A program made the translations under genes and the position numbers. A stretch of 15,610 bases of DNA from Bacteroidaceae bacterium (GTDB lineage: Bacteria; Bacteroidota; Bacteroidia; Bacteroidales; Bacteroidaceae): positions 1 to 15,610 of the forward strand of contig CAAGLF010000102.1 in assembly GCA_900770705.1 (NCBI GenBank). The letters are read 5' to 3'. Below are positions 7,608 to 14,207 of the stretch, one piece after another; positions within the stretch are counted from its first letter, which is position 1; every line of letters begins with the position of its first letter. The notes under the pieces were generated by a model. It did no database searches, was not told the DNA's origin, and saw only the letters and a program-made list of their open reading frames with translations.

Positions 7608-7780
7608 CTGGAAGGCCGGAACGAAAGTTTGCCTCCCTGCTGCGAGGAACGGCCGAAGTACTTCCGAGAAACTTCAAGGGCGGAAATTAAAATTATCTCC
7701 GAGGAAATTAAAATTTCTGCCGCAGAAATTTTAATTACTGCCGAGGTAGTAGGAATCGCCTCCGAGAAATGGAAGTTGTC
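7608..7780. repeat. Palindromic repeat family, copy B, in the leader of the DUF3127 gene
   Basis: The best-preserved copy. Its centre is a perfect 31-nt palindrome at 7706-7736: 15-bp arms (AATTAAAATTTCTGC and its complement) around one central base. It is flanked by 21-bp units such as AAAATTATCTCCGAGGAAATT and TTAATTACTGCCGAGGTAGTA (given here as separate units, each read with a 7-residue period). The left end, CTGGAAGGCCGGAACGAAAG and CCTGCTGCGAGGAACGGCC, matches copy C and copy A. In plus frame it reads AEIKIIS, EEIKISA, AEILITA, EVVGIAS; in minus frame it gives IKISAAE and ILISSEI. Confidence 0.85.
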
Positions 7781-7819
7781 GGTGCGCAACAATACTAATC
7801 ATCTCATATATTAAGAAAA

Positions 7820-8197
7820 ATGGACATCACTGGAAAAATCATTGTCGCACTGCCCGAACAAGGTGGCGTGTCGCAAAGAACCGGCAACAGCTGGAAGAGT
7901 CAGGACTTCGTCATCGAAACGATGGAGCAGTACCCCCGCAAGTGTGTCTTCCGCGTCTTTGGCGAAGACCGTCTGCGGGAGTTCGCGCTCAAAGTGGGCG
8001 AGACGGTCACCGTATCTATGGACGTAGACGCACACGAATACAACGGACGTTGGTTCAATGATATACGGGCGTGGCGCGTACAGCGCGGCAATCCCGCCGA
8101 GGCTGCACAGCCGGCTGCCGTTCCGCCTGCAGTGGCTGACATTCCGGCTCCGCAGCCCGAAGAACCGGCTTCCTCTAACGATGACCTGCCCTTCTGA
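7820..8197 (+). CDS. DUF3127 protein, OB-fold-like with SSB-type acidic tail
   Basis: 125 residues. The N-terminal 90 residues (MDITGKIIVALPEQGGVSQR, WKSQDFVIETMEQYPRKCVF, VGETVTVSMDVDAHEYNGRW, FNDIRAWRVQ) match DUF3127, a Bacteroidetes family with a predicted OB-like beta barrel. Residues 93-117 are a Pro/Ala-rich linker, and the protein ends SSNDDLPF, nearly identical to the SSB C-terminal tip (DDDIPF) that recruits repair proteins. I infer a nucleic-acid-binding role as an SSB-like factor; this is not shown by sequence alone. It is divergent from dnaN, and its likely promoter is 260 nt upstream. A GC-rich hairpin follows the stop, and mtgA begins 98 bp later. Confidence 0.88.
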   Translation: MDITGKIIVALPEQGGVSQRTGNSWKSQDFVIETMEQYPRKCVFRVFGEDRLREFALKVGETVTVSMDVDAHEYNGRWFNDIRAWRVQRGNPAEAAQPAAVPPAVADIPAPQPEEPASSNDDLPF

Positions 8198-8221
8198 CGG
8201 GTCCCTGCTCTCTTGAAATCG

Positions 8222-8267
8222 GGCCGGCCGCGGCTGTCGGAACTGCTCCGACTGCTTGCGGCCGGCC
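8222..8267 (+). terminator. Nested GC-rich hairpin after the DUF3127 gene
   Basis: GGCCGGCCGC (8222-8231) pairs perfectly with GCGGCCGGCC (8258-8267), and inside it GTCGGA (8236-8241) pairs with TCCGAC (8247-8252). The following TCTCTTTGC is only mildly T-rich. It lies 24 nt after the DUF3127 stop and 28 nt before mtgA; a terminator is likely, an attenuator of mtgA is possible. Confidence 0.45.
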
Positions 8268-8295
8268 TCTCTTTGCATAAACACCACTCGACACT

Positions 8296-9033
8296 ATGGC
8301 CAGGAAATCCTCCTCCGCCGCCGGGAAACAGCGCAAAGGCTGTCTGACGCGTCTCTGGCACTTTGTCGGCATCGCACTGCTTGTCTTTTTCGTCGGCAGT
8401 GTGCTGTCCGTGCTTCTCTTCCGCTGGGTGCCCGTGCCGGTCACGCCCCTAATGATTATTCGCAACGTGCAGCAGTTGGCCGACGGCCGGCCCGTAAAGA
8501 CGGAGCACCGCTGGGTGCCGCTCGACAGCATTTCCCCGTATCTCCCCATCGCCGTCATTGCATCCGAAGACGGCAACTTCCGCCACCACAACGGCTTCGA
8601 TTTCAACGCCATCGGCCAGGCGCTCATCGAGCGCGAACGTGGAGGCAGGCAGCGGGGCGGCAGCACCATTTCCCAGCAGACGGCGAAAAACGTGTTTCTC
8701 TGGCCATCGTCCTCCTGGCTCCGCAAGGGGTTTGAAGCCTACTTTACCGTGCTGATAGAGGCCCTTTGGCCGAAGGATCGCATATTGGAGGTCTATCTGA
8801 ACAGCATAGAGATGGGCGAAGGTATCTATGGGGCGGAAGCCGTGGCCCGGGAAAACTTCGGATGTCCGGCCAGTGAACTCGGGCGGGGCGAGTGCGCACT
8901 CATCGCGGCCACCCTGCCCAATCCGCGACGCTTCAGCTCGAAAGAGCCGGGCCCCTATATGAAAAAACGGCGCAAGGCCATCCTCCGGGAGATGAACTAC
9001 GTCGAACGCATGGAGCAGAAGGACGCCCGCTGA
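8296..9033 (+). CDS. mtgA: Monofunctional peptidoglycan glycosyltransferase MtgA
   Basis: 245 residues, normal size for MtgA, a GT51 enzyme that polymerises lipid II into glycan strands at the outer face of the cytoplasmic membrane. A basic N-terminus is followed by one membrane anchor (HFVGIALLVFFVGSVLSVLL, residues 22-41). The GT51 motifs are complete: catalytic Glu91 in VIASEDGNFRHHNGFDF, GGSTISQQTAKN at 121-132, second Glu172 in ILEVYLNSIEMGEGIYGAEA, and ALIAATLPNPRRFS. There is no transpeptidase domain. Start ATG at 8296 gives the expected short cytoplasmic tail. It is co-oriented with the DUF3127 gene but separated by a hairpin, and converges on the PqqD-like gene with a shared inverted repeat at 9075-9122. 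Confidence 0.95.
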   Translation: MARKSSSAAGKQRKGCLTRLWHFVGIALLVFFVGSVLSVLLFRWVPVPVTPLMIIRNVQQLADGRPVKTEHRWVPLDSISPYLPIAVIASEDGNFRHHNGFDFNAIGQALIERERGGRQRGGSTISQQTAKNVFLWPSSSWLRKGFEAYFTVLIEALWPKDRILEVYLNSIEMGEGIYGAEAVARENFGCPASELGRGECALIAATLPNPRRFSSKEPGPYMKKRRKAILREMNYVERMEQKDAR

Positions 9034-9074
9034 GGGCAGCCGGAAACCTTACGGCCTGGCCGCAGCCACAAATC

Positions 9075-9122
9075 AGGGCGACGGGAAAAGTTATCGTGCA
9101 GAAAAACTTTTCCCGTCGCCCT
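9075..9122. terminator. Perfect 18-bp inverted repeat between convergent genes
   Basis: AGGGCGACGGGAAAAGTT (9075-9092) and its exact complement (9105-9122) enclose a 12-nt loop. It lies 41 nt after the mtgA stop and about 100 nt after the PqqD-like stop on the other strand, so it probably ends transcription in both directions. Neither side has a clean T-tract outside the stem, so the mechanism is uncertain. The remainder of the 191-bp convergent gap shows nothing recognisable. Confidence 0.6.
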
Positions 9123-9224
9123 TGTCGTAGTAAGTCTCGCCGCCGTATGGCAGCAGCTTGCCGCGGCACGAAAAACTGAGGCCCCTCCGCGACGCCGTAG
9201 CAGCGCCGGAAGCGGATCTCCAGC

Positions 9225-9491
9225 CTATCCGATGATGCCTAACTCCTGCCATTGCCGGAGCATAGCCGCAATGTCGGCAGCGGCAGTGGCCGGCTCTACC
9301 TCGTATTCGGCACAAAGTGCCTCCTGCAGGCTCTCGGCGGAAAAATCCCCGCGGCTTGCCACTTCCCAAAGAAAGGCTGCGGTCTCGTTGAGGCTTATCA
9401 TTTTGGAGAAATCCAGGTTCTCGACTCCCTGGGCGATAATTACTTTTTCGCCACATACGTCGTGAAGTTCAAATCCGGGCTTGGTGGTCAT
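9225..9491 (-). CDS. PqqD-family protein (RRE-like peptide-binding fold)
   Basis: 88 residues matching the PqqD family, small winged-helix proteins that hold the leader peptide of ribosomally made peptides for modification enzymes. The diagnostic stretch is MISLNETAAFLWEVA (residues 30-44), preceded by a two-strand N-terminus (PGFELHDVCGEKVIIAQG) and followed by the helical LQEALCAEYEVEPATAAADI and AAMLRQWQELGII. It is the last gene of the minus block, 59 bp downstream of the S24/S26 peptidase-like gene. No precursor peptide or radical-SAM enzyme is visible nearby, so its partner is unknown; in this family stand-alone members with no known peptide also exist. Confidence 0.85.
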   Translation of the reverse strand: MTTKPGFELHDVCGEKVIIAQGVENLDFSKMISLNETAAFLWEVASRGDFSAESLQEALCAEYEVEPATAAADIAAMLRQWQELGIIG

Positions 9492-9550
9492 AGTTGTATG
9501 CTTTTAATTGTGTGTTAGTCGTAGGGTGGGGTGAATACTGCCGTCCCGCT

Positions 9551-10012
9551 TTACACGCGGAAGGGCTGACGGCGATATACACCCAAGATAAGGCGCCGTA
9601 GCGGGGAGAGCGCCAGCCAGATGTGGGAGTAAAGCCGCCATTTCCGGCCGTCGGTTCTGTCGGGCTGCGTTCTGCCTTTCCGGAGGAAGCCTGTGGCAAT
9701 GCCTACCACGTTGTCTGTGCGGCATACCTCTGTGCCCCGCACGTTTCCGTCGCCTTTGAGCGTAAGCAGGTCGCCTTCCCGACGGATTATGCGGTGGAGA
9801 ACGTAGTGTCCGGGGGCGATTTCTGCCAAAACCACGTCGCCGCGGCGGAGTTCAGCCTTGACAGGAGCGAGTATCACCTTGTCACGTCCGTCTTCGAGGA
9901 AGAGACGCATACTTTTCCCCTTGACACGGAATGTTACCGTGTGGCCGGCATCGACGGCCTCCTTGATTTTCGGAATCAGCAGCTCGTTGGGAATTTCTAT
10001 CGTGCGGCTCAT
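9551..10012 (-). CDS. S24/S26 peptidase-like protein (signal-peptidase fold)
   Basis: 153 residues. The motif VKGKSMRLFLEDGRDKV puts a Ser at 34 in the serine-nucleophile position of S24/S26 peptidases, followed by RRGDVVLAEI, YVLHRIIRREG with His73, and LTLKGDGN with Asp88. A His in HRI and an Asp in KGD are the pattern of the SipW/archaeal type (S26B), which uses Ser-His instead of Ser-Lys. Unlike SipW it has no clear N-terminal membrane anchor, so it may act in the cytoplasm; the C-terminus is mildly hydrophobic and basic (LYSHIWLALSPLRRLILGVY). Its stop side lies 59 bp before the PqqD-like gene and its start overlaps the kinase-like gene by 4 bp (ATGA), which implies translational coupling. 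Substrate is unknown. Confidence 0.83.
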   Translation of the reverse strand: MSRTIEIPNELLIPKIKEAVDAGHTVTFRVKGKSMRLFLEDGRDKVILAPVKAELRRGDVVLAEIAPGHYVLHRIIRREGDLLTLKGDGNVRGTEVCRTDNVVGIATGFLRKGRTQPDRTDGRKWRLYSHIWLALSPLRRLILGVYRRQPFRV

Positions 10013-10914
10013 GCGTGCTTGTCGTCGTTATGGCCCGTCAGGGCGTGGTAACTCATCAGCGCAGCCTCGCGGTTGGGCAGATTCTTGAGGTAGAACACGG
10101 GCACACGGCGCACCACCGCTTCCACTGTGCGGCAGATAGCCTCGTAGGAAGGCTTGTCCCACAGCATTGTCGAGCAGGAACTCAGTACGGATGCAAAGGC
10201 TTGTACACCTGTCTGCCGGCTGAGTACGTTCTCCGGGTACTGCTCGAGGCGCAGGAAGCCGCCGGCCTCGCAACGGAGACTGCGGTAACAGGGCGTCTTT
10301 CCGCTCCAAGGTGTTCCGTAGACGCCGATACTTCCGTCTTCCTCGGCGCGGACAGCCGGATTGTCGTCGTTCAGCAAATCGGTCTCGGCGATATGTTGCA
10401 GCCAGAGCTTGCAATGTGTGCTTTTGCCCGTTCCGCTCTTTCCCAGAAACAGGTAAGCGCGCCCTTCCAGCATAGGTACGGAAGCGTGCATCAGCAGAAT
10501 GCCGTGGTGGGAGCCTGCAAAGGCGAACGCAATCATCAGTGCGTTGTTCAGTCCGAACTGTTGTTGCGCTTTCCCGCCGTATAGTTGCGTACGGCAGGCC
10601 GAAAAGTCGGCGTTGGTCGTCAGTATGCAGGCCAGTTGCCCCTCAGGGGTGGAGATGTGTATGCAGTAGCCGCCCTCTTCAAGGACGTAGACGCCGTGGT
10701 TGGCTCCGCCGCAGTCAAATTGGCCGAGCTCCTTGCCGCGAATGGTGCTTTCGGATGGATTTGTGTCGACTTGCATCTCAAAGATGAGGTCGACGGGATT
10801 CTTTTCTTTGACAAAAAAGGCCGGGAATGAGGGCAGAAGCGGTCTTCCGTCCGTATCCGGATGGAAGATGACGCGGAAAAACACACCGGCCACCTTGAAA
10901 AGCAGATTGTGCAT
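10009..10914 (-). CDS. HPr-kinase-like ATPase (serine kinase homologue)
   Basis: 301 residues from ATG at 10914 (MHNLLFKVAGVFFRV). The frame is open to an ATG at 10965, but the extra 17 residues would overlap the upstream gene, so the inner start is chosen; this is not certain. The C-terminal half resembles the HPr kinase/phosphorylase catalytic domain: MHASVP, the P-loop GKSGTGKSTH, LLNDDNPAVR with its paired acidic residues, and YGTPWSGKT. The N-terminal 140 residues are not recognisable. It is not a canonical HprK, since the family's C-terminal signature is absent. Homologues next to PqqD-like proteins are common in Bacteroidetes, and distant HprK-like kinases modify lasso peptides in other phyla, so a serine kinase acting on a peptide or protein is a fair inference. 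It overlaps the peptidase gene by 4 bp. Confidence 0.85.
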   Translation of the reverse strand: MHNLLFKVAGVFFRVIFHPDTDGRPLLPSFPAFFVKEKNPVDLIFEMQVDTNPSESTIRGKELGQFDCGGANHGVYVLEEGGYCIHISTPEGQLACILTTNADFSACRTQLYGGKAQQQFGLNNALMIAFAFAGSHHGILLMHASVPMLEGRAYLFLGKSGTGKSTHCKLWLQHIAETDLLNDDNPAVRAEEDGSIGVYGTPWSGKTPCYRSLRCEAGGFLRLEQYPENVLSRQTGVQAFASVLSSCSTMLWDKPSYEAICRTVEAVVRRVPVFYLKNLPNREAALMSYHALTGHNDDKHA

Positions 10915-10939
10915 GGCAGATTGATGAAAATGGGAGGGA

Positions 10940-11356
10940 TTAAGGAGCTTCTTCCGCCACGACACGCTTCAGTCGGAAGTCGTTGGCCGTGATTTCTATG
11001 AGGTTGCGGTTCTGCGACTGCCTGCTTTTCTTGCGTATCAGGGCATATTTCTTCTCAATGTTCTTCTTTTTCGCTTCGTAGACCACGGCCGTGACCGCGT
11101 TGGGCACGGAAAGACTGCTTTGCAGGTAGTCTGCCATCTGTTTGGAGTAGAAGGAGCGGAATTCCGGCTCGTTGTTTTTCGCTACCGGCAGGTCCGGCAG
11201 TTCCTGTATGGCACTGAGGTACACGGTGGAGTCTTTCAGGTTGACGCCATAGGCAAAGGCGTAGAAGGAGCGTGTCTTCTGTTTTTTCTCTTGTGCTTGC
11301 AGGGGCAGGCACAGGCCGAGAACGAGCAGGAATGTCAGTGTCTGGAGTAGTTTCAT
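10940..11356 (-). CDS. Small secreted protein of unknown function
   Basis: 138 residues. The N-terminus is a clear signal peptide (MKLLQTLTFLLVLGLCLPLQ, probable cleavage after QAQ), so the mature protein of about 116 residues is exported. It starts with a basic segment (EKKQKTRS), then FYAFAYGVNLKDSTVYLSAI, PEFRSFYSKQMADYLQSSL, and ends with a basic Lys/Arg-rich part (AKKKNIEKKYALIRKKSRQS) and NDFRLKRVVAEEAP. I do not recognise a named family, though the pattern feels like small Bacteroidetes proteins of unknown function. It lies 81 bp after the sigma factor and 25 bp before the kinase-like gene, all on one strand, so it may be co-expressed with them. No promoter of its own was seen. Confidence 0.75.
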   Translation of the reverse strand: MKLLQTLTFLLVLGLCLPLQAQEKKQKTRSFYAFAYGVNLKDSTVYLSAIQELPDLPVAKNNEPEFRSFYSKQMADYLQSSLSVPNAVTAVVYEAKKKNIEKKYALIRKKSRQSQNRNLIEITANDFRLKRVVAEEAP

Positions 11357-11437
11357 ATCGTTGCAGTGCGCCGCTGGGGCGTGTTAGTGGCCGCTTGGGC
11401 GGCGATGGTTGTCGGTGGAACGGTGGTGAGTATGTTT

Positions 11438-12301
11438 TCAGAGGTAGGACTTCAGTGTCTCGCTGCCCTTGGTGGCGCGTAGCAGGCCGATGGCTTTTTC
11501 TCTGATTTGTCTGACGCGTTCGCGGGACAGTCCTAATTTTTCGGCAATCTCGTCTAAGCTTGCTTCCTGGCACCCTAAGCCGAAGTGCATCCGCAAAACG
11601 CGGGCTTCCTTCTCCGGAAGTGTGTTCAGCAGGTCGGAAAGTTCGCGTTTCAGCGACTCCGTCACCAGTTTCCGGTCGGTAGGTGCCGCTGTGTCCTCAT
11701 TCGTGTAGAGGTCGAGCATATTTGTTTCTTCTCCGTCGGTAATCGGGGCGTCGACCGACAGCGGTCTGTTGCTACTTTCGAGCACGGTCTTTACCTTGTC
11801 GGGGTCCAGATCGAGCGCTTCGGCTATTTCGACATTCGTAGGTTCGCGTTCGTTGTCTTGCACGAACTGGTTGCGGAAACGGCCAATGCGGTTGATAAGC
11901 CCCACTTGGTTGGAGGGCATTCTGATCATACGGCTCTGGTCCGCGATGGCTTGCAAAATGCTCTGACGTATCCACCAGACGGCATAAGATATGAACTTAA
12001 ATCCGCGGGTGTCGTCGAACATTCGCGCGGCCTTGATGAGACCCATGTTTCCCTCGTTGATAAGGTCGATTAGTCCCAAGCCTTGTCCTTGATACTGCTT
12101 GGCAACGCTCACTACGAAGCGGAGATTGGCCAGTATCAGCCTGTCAAGCGCTTGTTGGTCGCCGCGACGAATGCGCTGGGCCAGTTCCACTTCTTCCTCT
12201 GGGCTCACCATCGCTTCGCGACTGATGTCCTGCAGGTATTTCGTGAGCGCTTCGTTATCCCGATTGGTGATATTGTTCGACGCAATTTTGAGCTGCCTCA
12301 T
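11438..12301 (-). CDS. rpoD: Sigma-70 RNA polymerase sigma factor (RpoD-type, short Bacteroidetes form)
   Basis: 287 residues, typical of Bacteroidetes vegetative-type sigma factors, which lack the large region 1.1 of proteobacterial RpoD. All core regions are present: 1.2 (LTKYLQDISREAMVSPEEEV), 2.1-2.4 (ANLRFVVSVAKQYQ, LIDLINEGNMGLIKAA, GFKFISYAVWWIRQSILQAI), region 3, and region 4 with LPEKEARVLRMHFGLG and the helix-turn-helix LDEIAEKLGLSRERVRQIRE. Some usually invariant spots differ from what I recall of the main Bacteroides RpoD (ADQSRMIRMPSNQVGLINRI for AEQSRIVRLPLNQVGSLNKI), so it may be a second, group-2-like factor. It has a TACCTTTG promoter and an unusually strong GGAGGA Shine-Dalgarno sequence. 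Confidence 0.92.
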   Translation of the reverse strand: MRQLKIASNNITNRDNEALTKYLQDISREAMVSPEEEVELAQRIRRGDQQALDRLILANLRFVVSVAKQYQGQGLGLIDLINEGNMGLIKAARMFDDTRGFKFISYAVWWIRQSILQAIADQSRMIRMPSNQVGLINRIGRFRNQFVQDNEREPTNVEIAEALDLDPDKVKTVLESSNRPLSVDAPITDGEETNMLDLYTNEDTAAPTDRKLVTESLKRELSDLLNTLPEKEARVLRMHFGLGCQEASLDEIAEKLGLSRERVRQIREKAIGLLRATKGSETLKSYL

Positions 12302-12303
12302 AG

Positions 12304-12355
12304 TCCTCCAAAGTTAACAATTTGCAAAGGTAAATTTTAGATTTGAAAGTCCAAG
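12304..12355 (-). promoter_or_regulatory. Promoter and Shine-Dalgarno of the sigma factor gene
   Basis: On the minus strand CTTG (12355-12352) and TACCTTTG (12332-12325) are spaced 19 bp and match the -33/-7 pattern of Bacteroidetes. A purine-rich GGAGGA (12309-12304) lies 2 nt before the ATG at 12301; strong Shine-Dalgarno sequences are otherwise rare in this window. Confidence 0.68.
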
Positions 12356-12390
12356 CGAATTTTCTGTTTTTTTGAGTTGGAAAATTCTAT

Positions 12391-12512
12391 CCCTGCAGTA
12401 GTTTCCCCTGAAGGGCCGGAGTGAATGTCTGCTGCGAAGCAAGGCGGAATTTGTGGGCCGCAAGTTTTGATTTCTGCCGCAGAAATATAAAATTTCAAGG
12501 CCCGAAATACAA
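12391..12512. repeat. Palindromic repeat family, copy C, between sigma factor and htrA
   Basis: Contains the core ATTTCTGC-c-GCAGAAAT (12470-12486) and a neighbouring palindromic segment AATTTCAAGGCCCGAAAT (12491-12507). The left part, CTGAAGGGCCGGAGTGAATG followed by CTGCTGCGAAG, aligns with the left part of copy B, and CTGCAGTAGTTTCCCCT (12393-12409) resembles the right ends of copies A and D. The copy lies upstream of the sigma factor promoter and next to the htrA terminator. Confidence 0.75.
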
Positions 12513-12516
12513 AATA

Positions 12517-12546
12517 CCTCGGACTTAGGAAATCCTATGTCCGAGG
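12517..12546 (-). terminator. Terminator of htrA
   Basis: CCTCGGAC-t-TAGGA (12517-12530) pairs with TCCTA-t-GTCCGAGG (12533-12546): 13 of 14 positions with a 2-nt centre. On the minus strand it starts 28 nt after the htrA stop and is followed by TATTTTGTATTTC, a moderate T-rich tract. It borders repeat copy C and may have evolved from a repeat unit. Confidence 0.62.
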
Positions 12547-12574
12547 CATATCTTTCAGCGTGGGCCGGGAGCGG

Positions 12575-14032
<1,458 letters not shown>

Positions 14033-14064
14033 AATGGATGGGTGGTTTTACGGTTTTCGGCCTG

Positions 14065-14090
14065 CAAAATTAAAATTCTGTCCACATCAA
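14065..14090 (-). promoter_or_regulatory. Promoter of htrA
   Basis: Minus-strand TAATTTTG (14072-14065) fits TAnnTTTG, with TTG (14090-14088) 15 bp upstream as a possible -33 element. The -7 box is 32 bp before the start codon, so the leader is short. The region is overlapped by the 15-bp inverted repeat at 14072-14114. Confidence 0.55.
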
Positions 14091-14114
14091 CTCTTCCTGT
14101 GTGGGCAGAATTTT
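14072..14114 (-). terminator. 15-bp inverted repeat: terminator of the BatD-like gene or htrA operator
   Basis: AAAATTCTG-t-CCACA (14072-14086) pairs with TGTGG-g-CAGAATTTT (14100-14114), all paired except one T/G wobble, with a 13-nt loop. On the minus strand it is followed by TTTTAATTTTGC, so it can serve as terminator for the gene ending at 14208. The end of the stem lies within the htrA promoter. Confidence 0.5.
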
Positions 14115-14149
14115 GGAGCAGGTTGCTATCTTTTAACACTCCCGGCGGG

Positions 14150-14161
14150 CTTGTTAACAAG
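14150..14161. other. 12-bp palindrome upstream of htrA
   Basis: CTTGTTAACAAG is a perfect palindrome centred about 123 bp upstream of the htrA ATG, within the gap after the BatD-like gene. It could be an operator for a dimeric regulator; nothing else supports this. Confidence 0.25.
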
Positions 14162-14207
14162 GGTAAGGGGTTCCGTTTTTTCCTTTTACATTCTTTTCGG
14201 GCGGGTA

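Larger units (their letters stand above)
7417..7819. other. Divergent intergenic region of dnaN and the DUF3127 gene
   Basis: 403 bp with no gene I can support. It contains back-to-back TACTTTTG promoter boxes about 75 bp apart (7459-7466 minus, 7543-7550 plus) and then the longest repeat copy (B). Two short frames run through the repeat (plus 7506-7814, minus 7577-7792), but both owe their openness to the stop-free repeat units and look non-coding; the plus frame also starts upstream of the plus promoter. Confidence 0.6.

Noticed and set aside
7640..7780. Regular short repeats as a possible CRISPR array
   Set aside because: The units are adjacent 21-bp degenerate palindromes without unique spacers, and no cas genes are present.
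7506..7814. Possible 102-residue gene with heptad-like AEIKIIS/EEIKISA repeats
   Set aside because: The heptads result from the 21-bp DNA repeat, the frame begins upstream of the likely promoter, and the minus strand gives an equivalent peptide.
6289..7819. Replication origin next to dnaN
   Set aside because: There is no dnaA gene and no cluster of DnaA boxes that I could find in 7417-7819.
9225..10914. Lasso peptide cluster (PqqD plus HprK-like kinase)
   Set aside because: No asparagine-synthetase-like cyclase, no transglutaminase-like B2 protease and no precursor ORF is present; only the general idea of a modification module is retained.
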